A stretch of DNA of 64,000 nt from Alteromonas hispanica (GTDB lineage: Bacteria; Pseudomonadota; Gammaproteobacteria; Enterobacterales; Alteromonadaceae), in contig NZ_JAAAWP010000005.1 of assembly GCF_010500915.1 (NCBI RefSeq), positions 1 to 64,000 of the forward strand. Direction: 5' to 3'. Position numbers and translations under genes: made by a program. Shown here in pieces: positions 45,629-55,193 of this stretch. Below the pieces are notes generated by a model. The model saw nothing but the letters and a program-made list of their open reading frames with translations. It did no database searches and was not told the DNA's origin. The stretch's first letter is position 1; every line of letters begins with the position of its first letter.

Positions 45629-46267
45629 TTGACCCAAGAACAAAATGTTGTTCATATCATTGATGACGATGATTTACTGGTAGAAACAATCTGTCTTGCG
45701 TTTGATACTGTAAACATCCAATACTCATGCTATAAAAATGCTGAGCAGTTTATCGATGCATTTCCCGCAGATGCATTCGCATCGATGTCTGGTTGCTTAT
45801 TGTGCGATATTCGCATGCCTGGCATTGGCGGCCTTGAGTGCCAACGCCAATTGAATGCTTTGAACTCTGCATTACCCATTATTTTCATGACGGGTTTTGC
45901 AGATGTCGAAATGGCTGTTGAGACTATCCGAAGCGGCGCATTTAATTTTGTAGAAAAACCGTTCAGGCATCAAAAGTTGATTGATACGGTACAATCAGCA
46001 CTGAAACAAAATGCTAGTTTGCTAAGCGAGCGCAAATACATGAGGGAAATAGAAAGAGCAATAAACACCTTGTCGAATCGCGAAAATACCGTACTTGAGT
46101 TACTAATAGACGGGTACCCAAATAAGTCAATTGCTAAAAGACTCGATATCAGCTTACGAACTGTTGAAGTGCATCGCTCTAGAATTTTTGAAAAAATGGC
46201 AGCAAAGAACGTAGCAGAACTTGTTAAAAAAATAATGATAGTGAAGCAAAATCTGCTGTTTCAATGA
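45629..46267 (+). CDS. FixJ/NarL-type response regulator
   Basis: The 212-residue protein has a receiver domain with acidic pocket DDDD (12-15), phospho-acceptor Asp60 (CDIRMPG), switch Thr (FMTGF) and Lys in VEKPF. A linker leads to a LuxR-type helix-turn-helix ('LSNRENTVLELLIDGYPNKSIAKRLDISLRTVEVHRSRIFEKM'). This is the FixJ/TtrR layout. The start is TTG at 45629, with AGG about eight bases upstream; it is the only start that keeps the first receiver strand. No cognate kinase is adjacent, so it may be served by the kinases further downstream. It converges on cheB with a six-base gap. Confidence 0.88.
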   Translation: MTQEQNVVHIIDDDDLLVETICLAFDTVNIQYSCYKNAEQFIDAFPADAFASMSGCLLCDIRMPGIGGLECQRQLNALNSALPIIFMTGFADVEMAVETIRSGAFNFVEKPFRHQKLIDTVQSALKQNASLLSERKYMREIERAINTLSNRENTVLELLIDGYPNKSIAKRLDISLRTVEVHRSRIFEKMAAKNVAELVKKIMIVKQNLLFQ

Positions 46268-46273
46268 AAAAAC

Positions 46274-47317
46274 TTACAATCTAGAGCCGCTGCCTGACTT
46301 TTTAAGGTAATCGCTCACCACCTGCGGTATGTCGTTGATATCACATACCACATCAACAGCGTCTAGCTTAATTGCCTCTCCTGGCATACCGAATACCACA
46401 CAAGATTGTTCGTTTTGGGCAATAGTAAATGCTCCACTGTTTCTCATTGCAAGCAGACCTGCGGCTCCATCCTTTCCCATTCCAGTCATAATTATACCTA
46501 CAGCATTTTTGCCAGCGGCTTTGCTTACAGAATCAAAAAGTACATCAACAGAAGGTTTGTGACCACTGACCCGATTTGAGTTAATTAATGTGGTTCTATA
46601 ATCAGCACCGCTTTTCTCTATACCCATATGGATGTCTCCAGGCGCTATATATACAGAACCAGGTAAAAGCCGCTCGCCTCCTTGAGCCTCGGCAACCTTA
46701 ACATGACACAGGGTATTCAGTCTGTTGGCAAATGTAGTGGTAAAACCCGGAGGCATATGCTGAGTAATAACAACCGCCGGTGCATTAGCGGGCAGACTTA
46801 AAAGAAATGTTTTTATTGTTTCTGTACCGCCTGTAGAGGCGCCTATGGCGATTATTTTCTCTGTTCCGCTAATTATCGACTGCTGTTTGATTTTTTTATT
46901 AGCTCCATGGCGCTTTGCCACTTTTGTAGACGCTGCCAACCTGACTTTCTCAACAATTAATTCTCTATATGCTTCCATGCCCTCCTTAACACCTATTTTT
47001 GGCTTGGCAATATAGTCAATAGCACCTAATTCTAAGCTCTTCAACGTAGCATCAGCCCCTTTTTCAGTTAATGTTGAAATCATCAGCACTGGTGTAGGCC
47101 TAGCTTTCATTAGTTTTGATAAAAAGGTAATACCATCCACTTTTGGCATTTCAATATCAAGGGTAATCACATCGGGAGCAAATTTGTTAACCATATCTCT
47201 TGCGACATAGGCATCTGGCGCCGTGCCAACGACATGGATATCGCTTTCACTAGATAAAAGGGTCTTTAGTAGACTGCGAATAAGCGCTGAATCATCGACA
47301 ATAAGTACTTTTATCAT
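46274..47317 (-). CDS. cheB: CheB, receptor methylesterase/deamidase
   Basis: The 347-residue protein has an N-terminal receiver domain (VLIVDDSALIR, phospho-Asp in 'TLDIEMPKVDG') and a C-terminal esterase domain with the catalytic triad motifs IGASTGG (Ser), 'ITQHMPPGFT' (His) and 'MTGMGKDGA' (Asp). Phosphorylated by CheA, it removes methyl groups from the receptor. It is the last gene of the operon, overlapping cheD by four bases. Confidence 0.96.
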   Translation of the reverse strand: MIKVLIVDDSALIRSLLKTLLSSESDIHVVGTAPDAYVARDMVNKFAPDVITLDIEMPKVDGITFLSKLMKARPTPVLMISTLTEKGADATLKSLELGAIDYIAKPKIGVKEGMEAYRELIVEKVRLAASTKVAKRHGANKKIKQQSIISGTEKIIAIGASTGGTETIKTFLLSLPANAPAVVITQHMPPGFTTTFANRLNTLCHVKVAEAQGGERLLPGSVYIAPGDIHMGIEKSGADYRTTLINSNRVSGHKPSVDVLFDSVSKAAGKNAVGIIMTGMGKDGAAGLLAMRNSGAFTIAQNEQSCVVFGMPGEAIKLDAVDVVCDINDIPQVVSDYLKKSGSGSRL

Positions 47318-47934
47318 GAGCTACTTTTAAACAAATCAATGTCGTTGGCCATATTAGACTGTCGCAAACGCAATCTATACTCACTCTCCCGGTCTAAAAT
47401 AGTCGTATTATTTAGTGAGCGTATTTTTTTGACATTTACCACTCCATTATCTGCGGAAAAATAGACCTTACGAGGGTAAAAGTTTAAAACGTCACTGGCC
47501 AGCACAGGGATTTGCTCTTGTTTTAAGTAATCAAACGTAAATTCGACATTGCGCTCGCCTACGTTGTTTTGAATAAAACCTTTCATCACGTTACCGCCTC
47601 CAAAAACTTTGGCAGTTAAATTTCGTTTTTCGGCACCTAATTTGAGCATTTGATTGATGAGTAACTCCATCGCAAAGCATCCATATCGAGCTGAATCGGG
47701 TATTAACGACAGCCTCGTTGTTTCATCATTGGGTAATAAAAAGTGATTCATCCCCCTGACTTTTTTTATTGCATCGTATAAGCAAACCGCAACACAGGAA
47801 CCCAATACTGTAACTATCATCGTGTCATCGTTGGTAGCATAAAACTCTCCAGGAAGAATTTTTACTGCATAATTAGCAAAGTGAGTATCGTAGTAACGAT
47901 CTGCGTAGAGCGTATTACCAAGTTCGTCAATCAT
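47314..47934 (-). CDS. cheD: CheD, receptor glutamine deamidase
   Basis: The 206-residue protein carries the CheD active-site Cys47 (VLGSCVAVCLYD) and His64 (GMNHFLLP), 17 residues apart as in Thermotoga CheD, plus 'KVFGGGNVM'. It deamidates receptor glutamines and often interacts with CheC. No cheC or cheX is present here, so its partner role may fall to the receptor alone. Four-base overlaps with both cheR and cheB indicate tight coupling. Confidence 0.94.
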   Translation of the reverse strand: MIDELGNTLYADRYYDTHFANYAVKILPGEFYATNDDTMIVTVLGSCVAVCLYDAIKKVRGMNHFLLPNDETTRLSLIPDSARYGCFAMELLINQMLKLGAEKRNLTAKVFGGGNVMKGFIQNNVGERNVEFTFDYLKQEQIPVLASDVLNFYPRKVYFSADNGVVNVKKIRSLNNTTILDRESEYRLRLRQSNMANDIDLFKSSS

Positions 47935-48770
47935 TTTTTGGCATTCCCGCTGTCACATACTTTTTTATAGGCGGTTTTTCCTATAGGTCTTAGCATGTGG
48001 CTTGCGCCCATAAAATTCTCGGAGTGACCTGCAAAATATAATCCGTCTGATTTAAGAAAAGTGACCAATCGTTTTAACACTCTCGACTGCGTTTTTTTAT
48101 CAAAATAAATCATCACGTTACGGCAAAAAATCACGTCAAAAGGTCCCTTTACCCTGCCCCAGTTATTATCGGTTAAATTAAGCTTTTCAAACCTCACCAA
48201 TTTTTGTAATTCAGGCACAACCCTTACTTTGCCTTCGTTAAAGCCTCGACCCTTATGAAAAAATTGCTTTAATTTTATTGGCTCTAATGCAGACACTGCA
48301 TTTTTAGCGTAGATACCTTCTTTTGCTATGTGCAAAACCGAACTGTCAATGTCTGTAGCAATGATTTCTACAGGTGGCGCGAGGCTTTTGAATGCCTCTG
48401 CAGCAGACATAGCTATGGAGTAAACTTCTTCACCTGTGCTACTAGCTGCGCACCAAATACGAGATGTTCCATTCGTTTGCATCAGCTGTTGCTTTAACAT
48501 TTCAAAGTGATGAGCTTCTCTAAAAAAGGACGTCAAATTGGTCGTCATCCCATTTATAAAATGCTCCAATTCGTTACTATTACGCTCTAGGTGGTATATG
48601 TAGTCAGAGAAATTGTTCAACCCTAAAGCGCGGAGCCTGCGTGCAAGTCGACTGTATACCATTGAATCCTTGCTATTCGCTAACTTGATACCGGCCACCT
48701 TATACAAGGTTAATTTTATTCGTTCAAAATCACTCGTATCAAAGGCAAACTCTCTGTGAGTTAACGACAT
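47931..48770 (-). CDS. cheR: CheR, receptor methyltransferase
   Basis: The 279-residue protein has the N-terminal CheR helical domain and the SAM-binding domain (IWCAASSTGEEVYSIAM near 105, 'IIATDIDSSVL', 'VIFCRNVMIYF'). It methylates receptor glutamates. The receptor encoded just upstream ends in a W-x2-F pentapeptide that should dock on the CheR beta-subdomain. It starts 15 bases after the receptor stop. Confidence 0.96.
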   Translation of the reverse strand: MSLTHREFAFDTSDFERIKLTLYKVAGIKLANSKDSMVYSRLARRLRALGLNNFSDYIYHLERNSNELEHFINGMTTNLTSFFREAHHFEMLKQQLMQTNGTSRIWCAASSTGEEVYSIAMSAAEAFKSLAPPVEIIATDIDSSVLHIAKEGIYAKNAVSALEPIKLKQFFHKGRGFNEGKVRVVPELQKLVRFEKLNLTDNNWGRVKGPFDVIFCRNVMIYFDKKTQSRVLKRLVTFLKSDGLYFAGHSENFMGASHMLRPIGKTAYKKVCDSGNAKK

Positions 48771-48785
48771 AACGCATTTACCTCG

Positions 48786-50942
48786 TTAAAAAGATTCCCA
48801 CTCGTCTTCTTCAGGTGATGCCGGCTTTATATTTCTATTTGAATCGGGCTTTGATTGAACTCGACTGTTGTTCTTCACAACAGGTGAAGAAGAGTGCCCT
48901 GAGTTGATAGAGTCAGCAGTATTAGCTAACTTAAATACCGAAATTTGACGGTTGAGGCTTTGTGACTGAGCTTGCAAGCTCTCAGCAGCAGCAGATGCCT
49001 CCTCCACCAACGCAGCATTTTGCTGAGTGACTTCATCCATTTGAGATACCGCTTTGCTGACTTCCTCAATACCAGAAGCTTGCTCTGATGATGCTGCGGC
49101 AATTTCTGCCATTATGTCGTTAACCCTTTTAATCGACACAACTATCTCTTCCATTGTTTTGCCCGACTGACTTACCAGCGAATTACCATTTTCGATTTTG
49201 TTCACTGAGTCGGATATCAGAGACTTTATATCTTTCGCTGCATCGGCAGAGCGCTGTGCTAATGACCTTACTTCCGAGGCAACAACGGCAAACCCTCGTC
49301 CCTGCTCTCCTGCTCGTGCTGCTTCTACGGCCGCGTTAAGTGCAAGTATATTTGTTTGGAACGCAATACCATCAATCACACCGATAATGTCTGAAATTTG
49401 CTGCGCCGATTCGTTAATCGACCCCATGGTGTCGACAACTTTATTAATTAAGTTACCACCATCAATAGCAATGGAAGAGGCCTGAGAAGCCAACCCATTT
49501 GCTTGGTTAGCATTTTCAGAGTTAAGTTTTACTGTCCCAGTAAGCTCTTCCATACTCGACGCTGTCTGCTCTAAGCTCGAAGCCTGCTCTTCAGTACGAC
49601 TCGATAAATCACTGTTGCCTTGTGCGATCTCGGTGGCGGCTGTATTTATTAAGTCTGACGCCGTACGTATCTCTGAAATCATCTCTACTAAGTTGTCTAT
49701 AAACGATGTCATTGCATCACTAATTTCAATAAACTCTCCTTCAAACTCTGCATCAACTTTTGTAGTAAGATCGCCACCTGAAAGACCTTTTAACACACGC
49801 TTAATTTCATTAATCGCCACTTTTCTCCCCGTAATATCAGTAGCGTATTTAACGACTTTAAACGGCTTTCCATTGACATCTAAAATTGGGTTGTAGGTAG
49901 CTTGAATCCATACCTCTTTGCCTCCCTTACCAATGCGCTTAAATTCATTATTTGAATAGATACCCGCATTGAGCTGACTCCAAAATTCACTATATTCATG
50001 ACTCCTTCTGTATTCAGAATCGACAAACATACTGTGATGTTTACCCTGCACTTCTTGCAATGTGTAACCCATAGTTGTTAGGAAGTTGTCGTTAGCATTT
50101 AATATGATGCCATCCATGGTGAACTCGATGACAGCCTGTGATTTTCCTATTGCTTCTATTTGACCCGCATAATCTGCATTTTTTATTTTTTGTTCGGTTA
50201 TGTCTGTTGCGTACTTAACTACACCGGTGACCTTCCCAGCATCGTTTAAAATAGGGTTGTACGACGCTTGAATCCAAATTTCTTTTCCAGCTTTGGTGAT
50301 ACGTTTGAACTCTCCGGTTTGAAATTGTCCTTCGCCCAGACTCTTCCATAACTCCATATACTCTGGTGAATTGTGAGTAGTTGGATCGACAAAAATTCGA
50401 TGATGCTTTCCTACAATTTCATCAGGGCTGTAGCCCACAGCATCTAAAAAATTTTTATTTGCTTTTGTGATGTAGCCATCTGGGGTGAACTCAATAACCG
50501 CTTGAGAGCGATCAAGCGCATTTAACATACCCGTTTTAAGAATAAGTTCGCTTATATCTAACCATTCTACTGCGGTTCCCAAACTCTTTCCTGAGTCATC
50601 AACAAGCGGCATTAGTGTGAGACTAAAATCTAATGAACCCACACTGATTGATGAACTCATAGTCTCTCTCAGGTTCGCTAGCATGTTTCGCTGATGAGCG
50701 GGGTTTTTGTGAAAGATATCTATATTTTGACCAATGAGATTATCAGCTGAAAATTGGGGGAGTACCTTCTTTAATTCGGCCTCGCAACTTTTAAGCAGAG
50801 TGAGTACCGATTTGTTCGCATAAATAATGACTCGGTTCGCATCTGCAATCATAAAGCTAGTTGAACTTTGCTCTAACGCCTGAATTTGTCTCTCTGCGTT
50901 AGCCAGTCGTGTAGAAGATTTAAATAGGTTTAAGACATTCAT
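48786..50942 (-). CDS. Soluble chemoreceptor with three PAS domains and CheR-docking tail
   Basis: The 718-residue receptor has no transmembrane helix. Three PAS domains lie at about 20-135, 140-255 and 262-378; the last two are near duplicates sharing 'QAVIEFT.DG' and 'KE.WIQA.YNPILD'. A short HAMP-like segment with 'LSGGDLT' (~385-440) precedes the signalling domain. Its tip is '[37 protein letters not shown]'. The chain ends EWESF, fitting the x-W-x2-F CheR/CheB tether. PAS domains of this type often bind haem or FAD, which suggests redox, oxygen or light input. It is the only receptor in the operon. Confidence 0.95.
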   Translation of the reverse strand: MNVLNLFKSSTRLANAERQIQALEQSSTSFMIADANRVIIYANKSVLTLLKSCEAELKKVLPQFSADNLIGQNIDIFHKNPAHQRNMLANLRETMSSSISVGSLDFSLTLMPLVDDSGKSLGTAVEWLDISELILKTGMLNALDRSQAVIEFTPDGYITKANKNFLDAVGYSPDEIVGKHHRIFVDPTTHNSPEYMELWKSLGEGQFQTGEFKRITKAGKEIWIQASYNPILNDAGKVTGVVKYATDITEQKIKNADYAGQIEAIGKSQAVIEFTMDGIILNANDNFLTTMGYTLQEVQGKHHSMFVDSEYRRSHEYSEFWSQLNAGIYSNNEFKRIGKGGKEVWIQATYNPILDVNGKPFKVVKYATDITGRKVAINEIKRVLKGLSGGDLTTKVDAEFEGEFIEISDAMTSFIDNLVEMISEIRTASDLINTAATEIAQGNSDLSSRTEEQASSLEQTASSMEELTGTVKLNSENANQANGLASQASSIAIDGGNLINKVVDTMGSINESAQQISDIIGVIDGIAFQTNILALNAAVEAARAGEQGRGFAVVASEVRSLAQRSADAAKDIKSLISDSVNKIENGNSLVSQSGKTMEEIVVSIKRVNDIMAEIAAASSEQASGIEEVSKAVSQMDEVTQQNAALVEEASAAAESLQAQSQSLNRQISVFKLANTADSINSGHSSSPVVKNNSRVQSKPDSNRNIKPASPEEDEWESF

Positions 50943-50945
50943 AAT

Positions 50946-51458
50946 TTACTCCTGACCATCTTGGTTGCTAGAGTCAAACAAAGCCAGTGACTCACTGCTA
51001 ATCAAACTTTCAATATTCACGATAATAACCATCGCTTCGTTGACCTCTGCCAAACCATGTAAAAACTTAGTATCAAAGGCCACACCAAACTCAGGTGGAG
51101 GCTTAATATCATCTTCAGACAACGTGATGACGTCAGAAACTGCATCAACGACAATTCCTACAATGCGATCAAAAACGTTAAGCATGATTACAATGGTGAA
51201 TTCATCATACTTTGCTTCACCGACATCAAACTTAATACGAAGATCGACGATGGGGACAATATCGCCTCTTAGATTCAGTACCCCCTTTATGAAAGAAGGG
51301 GCATTGGCTATTTTTGTAACGGGCTCATATCCTCTTATTTCCTTTACGGACATGATGTCTAGCGCATACTGCTCATCACCCAATACAAAGCTGAGAAATT
51401 CTCGCTTTTGAAGAACGAGATGCTCAGATCGCTCGTTTTTGGTCAACGTTTCGTTCAT
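50946..51458 (-). CDS. cheW: CheW, coupling protein
   Basis: The ~170-residue protein is a single CheW domain ('FLSFVLGDEQYALDIMSVKEIRGYEPVTKIANAPSFIKGVLNLRGDIVPIVDLR' region) linking receptor and CheA. I chose the ATG at 51458, which has GAGG seven bases upstream; the longer frame to 51512 begins with a basic, unrelated stretch. It overlaps the end of cheA by 35 bases and is three bases from the receptor gene. Confidence 0.94.
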   Translation of the reverse strand: MNETLTKNERSEHLVLQKREFLSFVLGDEQYALDIMSVKEIRGYEPVTKIANAPSFIKGVLNLRGDIVPIVDLRIKFDVGEAKYDEFTIVIMLNVFDRIVGIVVDAVSDVITLSEDDIKPPPEFGVAFDTKFLHGLAEVNEAMVIIVNIESLISSESLALFDSSNQDGQE

Positions 51459-53388
51459 TCGTTTGCCTCTCCGCTGCTTCCGTATTAATGTCTTCAGATA
51501 AAGATTCCACATCTAAAATAATCGCAACATGACCGTCGCCCATAATTGTTGCTCCAGCGGCGCCGGGAACTCGTCGATAATGTTGTTCTAAACTTTTTAT
51601 AACGACCTGTTGTTGCCCTAAAAGCTTATCTATCATAAGACCAAAGCGCTTTTTACTGCTTTCAATAAGTATGATGATGGCGTCAGTAGGCTGCTCTACT
51701 GCATGGTCAATATCCATTCTTTTCGCTAAATTGAGTATGGGCCAGTACCTGTCTCGAACCCAAAGTAACTTCTCATTCCCCATAGAGCGAAGTTGTTGTG
51801 GAAGCGGCTGAATAGATTCAACAATAGTCACTAAAGGCACCACAAACACTTGATCGCCACTTGCAACACACATTCCATCAACGATAGCCAGCGTAAGTGG
51901 AACGCTGATAGAAAACGAAGAGCCCTCACCTTGCACAGATGAAATATTTATTCGCCCGCCAATACTTTCTATATTGCGTTTTACAACATCCATTCCCACA
52001 CCTCGACCTGATATGTCAGTCACGCTATCTGCAGTGGAAAATCCTGGAGCAAAAATAAGATTCCATACGTCTTCATCAGTGCCATTAGGGTTGAACGATA
52101 ATGCGTTTTGCCGTGCTTTTTCTAAAATGCGTTCTTTGTCGAGGCCTGCACCATCGTCGCGAATACTAATGACGATATTACCGCCCCGTTGCGCTGCCGA
52201 CAGAGTAATGACACCTGATTTAGCTTTGCCACGTTCTAAACGGACTTGAGGTCTTTCAATTCCGTGATCGATGCTGTTTCTAACCAGGTGAGTTAGGGGG
52301 TCAACGAGCTTTTCTATCAAACCTTTGTCAATTTCTGTGGCGCCTCCCTCAATCTGTAGCTCAACGTCTTTTTCTAGCTTTTCGGCAAGATCACGCACGA
52401 GTCGAGGAAACCGATTGAAAACGAAAGAGATGGGCAGCATGCGCATCGACATCACCGCTTCCTGTAGTTCTCGAGTATTCCTCTCGAGCTCAACGAGTCC
52501 TAGCTGCAGCTTTTCTTTTGCATCGGGCGCTTCACTTGTACCTTGGACGGTTAGCATTGATTGCGTAATAACCAGCTCACCGATTAAATTGACTAAAAGG
52601 TCAACCTTACTGGTGTCCACGCGAATAGATTTCGATTCAATAGAAGTTACTTTTTTTGAAGATGAGGAAGGCGGAAGTGGGTTCTTTCCCGCCTCTCCTA
52701 TCTTACGGGGAGAATTGGCGCTGCTTTCAATTAATGGTTCTTTTTGGCAGTCTACGTTTGCAAAAGCCCCCTGACCCGCTGTAGATTCTTCGTCATCAAA
52801 GAAGCCAAACGCTTCTTGAGATTCTTTTGCTTCGTCGCTGTCATCTAGGTATGGTGCGTCTGAACAGTCAGAATCGTCAAATAGGCCAAATCCCGTTGAG
52901 TCATTTTCTTGATTGGTATCGTCACCATCGTCTAACTCGAAAAAACCAAACCCATCGTTGTCGTCTTCTGCCACATCCATGCGCTTTTTTTCACAACTTT
53001 CGCCATTTATCGTTTTCTCTAATGCACAAATACCCTCATCAATTTCGCTATGATTTAATGAGGTTCCAGTACGATAGTCTTGCAAAATACTCTTGAGTAG
53101 GTCGGTTGTTTTAAGTAGCTGATTAATAATTTCTTTAGTAAGTTCTTGTTCGCCATGGCGAGCTTTATCTAAAAGGTTTTCCATTACATGTGTCAAACCA
53201 CCAAGACCACTAAATCCAAAGATCCCACTACCTCCTTTAATAGAATGAGCAGCGCGAAAAATACTGTTTAATGACTCAGGGTCTGGCGCGAATGGATCTA
53301 TTTCTAAAAGTAACGCCTCCATTGTTTGTAGGTGTTCTTCACTCTCGTCGAAAAAGACCTGATGAAATTGTTCTACATCGATTGACAT
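51424..53388 (-). CDS. cheA: CheA, chemotaxis histidine kinase
   Basis: The 654-residue kinase has an HPt domain with phospho-His48 (FRAAHSIKGGSG). An acidic, F/D-rich linker (~130-240) contains repeated 'GFGFFELDD/GFGLFDD' motifs. The dimerisation helices, the HATPase domain ('LVRNSIDHGIE', 'DDGAGLD', 'GRGVGMDVV') and a C-terminal CheW-like domain follow. The repeated Phe/Asp motifs in the linker probably form the response-regulator-binding region, replacing a folded P2 domain. It lies three bases from cheY. Confidence 0.96.
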   Translation of the reverse strand: MSIDVEQFHQVFFDESEEHLQTMEALLLEIDPFAPDPESLNSIFRAAHSIKGGSGIFGFSGLGGLTHVMENLLDKARHGEQELTKEIINQLLKTTDLLKSILQDYRTGTSLNHSEIDEGICALEKTINGESCEKKRMDVAEDDNDGFGFFELDDGDDTNQENDSTGFGLFDDSDCSDAPYLDDSDEAKESQEAFGFFDDEESTAGQGAFANVDCQKEPLIESSANSPRKIGEAGKNPLPPSSSSKKVTSIESKSIRVDTSKVDLLVNLIGELVITQSMLTVQGTSEAPDAKEKLQLGLVELERNTRELQEAVMSMRMLPISFVFNRFPRLVRDLAEKLEKDVELQIEGGATEIDKGLIEKLVDPLTHLVRNSIDHGIERPQVRLERGKAKSGVITLSAAQRGGNIVISIRDDGAGLDKERILEKARQNALSFNPNGTDEDVWNLIFAPGFSTADSVTDISGRGVGMDVVKRNIESIGGRINISSVQGEGSSFSISVPLTLAIVDGMCVASGDQVFVVPLVTIVESIQPLPQQLRSMGNEKLLWVRDRYWPILNLAKRMDIDHAVEQPTDAIIILIESSKKRFGLMIDKLLGQQQVVIKSLEQHYRRVPGAAGATIMGDGHVAIILDVESLSEDINTEAAERQTNERNVDQKRAI

Positions 53389-53391
53389 GGT

Positions 53392-53757
53392 TTACCCCAA
53401 GACCTTAGCGACGAGTTGCAAAAGTTTTGTCGGGTCGAAAGGTTTTACCATCCAGCCAGTAGCCCCCGCGGCTTTTCCTTTGGATTTAATATCACTGCCA
53501 GCTTCTGTTGTTAAAACGACGATTGGAACTTTGGCAAAAGCCGTCAAACCTCTAAGCGACTTAACTAAAGTGATACCGTCCATATTTGGCATATTTACAT
53601 CAGTGAGTACAAAGTCGAAACGATTGCTTTGGCATATTTCAAATGCATTTTGTCCATCAACGGCTGAGGTAACGTTGTATCCCTCACTTTTAAGGGTAAC
53701 TTCTACCATTTGTCTTATTGATGGTGAATCATCCACGATTAAGATTCTTTTACTCAC
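53392..53757 (-). CDS. cheY: CheY-type single receiver domain
   Basis: The 121-residue receiver has DD (VDDSPSIR), phospho-Asp in LTDVNMPN, switch Thr in 'VVLTTEAG' and Lys in 'MVKPFDP'. I chose the GTG at 53757 because AGGGAG lies six bases upstream; an ATG at 53778 precedes that ribosome site. As first gene of the che operon it is probably the output or phosphate sink of CheA. Whether it binds flagellar FliM cannot be told. Confidence 0.93.
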   Translation of the reverse strand: MSKRILIVDDSPSIRQMVEVTLKSEGYNVTSAVDGQNAFEICQSNRFDFVLTDVNMPNMDGITLVKSLRGLTAFAKVPIVVLTTEAGSDIKSKGKAAGATGWMVKPFDPTKLLQLVAKVLG

Positions 53758-53872
53758 ATACTTCTCCCTAACAATCATGCAAATTCCAACATCACTTTTA
53801 TCTAGTGATATCTCGACTTAGACAGAAGTATAGTGCCCTCATATTAAGAGAGCGGACGTAAATTTCTGAAAA

Positions 53873-53886
53873 TTGACATATGTCAA
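53873..53886. promoter_or_regulatory. Perfect 14-bp palindrome between the divergent che and REC operons
   Basis: TTGACATATGTCAA reads identically on both strands and lies in the ~210-base gap between the cheY and REC-protein starts. It also presents the -35 consensus TTGACA in both directions. A dimeric regulator binding here could control both operons at once. Confidence 0.7.
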
Positions 53887-53968
53887 GATTATGAAGAAAT
53901 TCATACGAGATAAATTCCGCTCCACTATATTTCAATATTATGCACAACCCACAGATTGGAAAATCATT

Positions 53969-55138
53969 GTGAAACATAATGTCCTCATTGCTGACGACGA
54001 AAGTGAGATCAGGAATCTTCTTGACGATTTATTTAATCAAGACTTCAACCTTTTCTTTGCTGAAACGGGAGACGAAGTCATTTCGCACCTACAGTCTTCG
54101 TTGGATATTATTATTCTGGACATGCATCTACCTGGAAAATCAGGTATCGATATTTGTCAGCATGTGGCTAGCTTACCTCTAGAACAGCGTCCCTCTATTG
54201 TGGTTGTTAGCGGAGACACCTCTGATGCGTTAGTAAAAAATGCGTATGAACTCGGCATTAGCGATTACATTGGTAAACCATTTAATTTAGTGACGTTTCA
54301 TGAGCGGATTATTCGCTTTGCTCACGACATCAATGCCATCAGGGAGCTACGTAAAAAAGATAAAGAAATAGAAAGTCTTGCACAAACTGCTATGAAACAA
54401 GCAGCTTCTTATGGCAGAGCGCTTGAACTTGTCGCAAAGTTGAATGACTGTGAAACGCCTGAAGATATTATGCATTGTGTAGCTAAAAGCATGCAAAATC
54501 AGGACTTAAAAATTGCAATTCAGCTGCGTTCAGAACAAACGGTATACAGTTATGATGTAGACACCAATACATGTTCACCCATTGAGCTTCAAATTTTTGA
54601 TGTATTGAAAAATCACGGACGAATTTATCACTTTGGACGTCGCAGTATTTTCAATGATACGCACGTTTCTATTTTATACAAAAATATGCCTTACGAAGGG
54701 ACAAGATCATTTGATGCAATACTAGATGTGGCAGCAAAACTAATCTTAGCAGTCAATTCTCGTTTTTTATCACTCGTTCAACAACAGTCATTAATTTCTA
54801 CACGCTCGCGGCTGAAGTCTGTCCTTGGTCTCGTAACTGAAGGTATTCAATCAGTTGAGCGCGAGCGACGAGACCTGATAGAACAAGTAGAGCTAAAAAT
54901 TGGACTGAGTTTCCACGAACTAGACATGACAGAAGAGCAAGAACAGTTTTTTGTGCAACTCATAGAAACAGAAATTAGAAGTCGCGGAGAAAGTACTAAT
55001 CTCAAACACCTAAAAAAACTCATTGTGGATTGCGTTGATGACATGGTGCTACTGCAACCATCAAAAAATAGCAATGAAACGAGTAAAAGCGAAAGTATAG
55101 TAGATAGCGTAACCAGTGATGATATTGAGCTGTTTTAA
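53969..55138 (+). CDS. Receiver-domain protein with unrecognised output region
   Basis: The N-terminal receiver (to ~residue 120) has the acidic pocket ADDES, phospho-Asp in 'IIILDMHLPG', Ser/Thr switch 'VVSGDT' and Lys in 'IGKPF'. A coiled-coil linker (~125-150) follows. The ~240-residue remainder, with 'KLNDCETPEDIMHCVAKSMQ', 'LQIFDVLKNHGRIYHFGRRSI', a long helix and an acidic Ser-rich tail, I cannot assign; it may be a GAF-like domain plus helices. I chose the GTG at 53969 (GGAAAA upstream), since the receiver starts there. The longer TTG start coincides with the palindrome. It leads the plus-strand signalling train. Confidence 0.7.
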   Translation: MKHNVLIADDESEIRNLLDDLFNQDFNLFFAETGDEVISHLQSSLDIIILDMHLPGKSGIDICQHVASLPLEQRPSIVVVSGDTSDALVKNAYELGISDYIGKPFNLVTFHERIIRFAHDINAIRELRKKDKEIESLAQTAMKQAASYGRALELVAKLNDCETPEDIMHCVAKSMQNQDLKIAIQLRSEQTVYSYDVDTNTCSPIELQIFDVLKNHGRIYHFGRRSIFNDTHVSILYKNMPYEGTRSFDAILDVAAKLILAVNSRFLSLVQQQSLISTRSRLKSVLGLVTEGIQSVERERRDLIEQVELKIGLSFHELDMTEEQEQFFVQLIETEIRSRGESTNLKHLKKLIVDCVDDMVLLQPSKNSNETSKSESIVDSVTSDDIELF

Positions 55139-55193
55139 TAACAAACACGAAAATTTGTCGCGGCCCGTCGTGATGAATATAAAAGGGAAATAA

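Noticed and set aside
53873..53968. TTG start giving a 421-residue REC protein
   Set aside because: The TTG is part of the perfect palindrome, and the receiver fold begins at the GTG at 53969.
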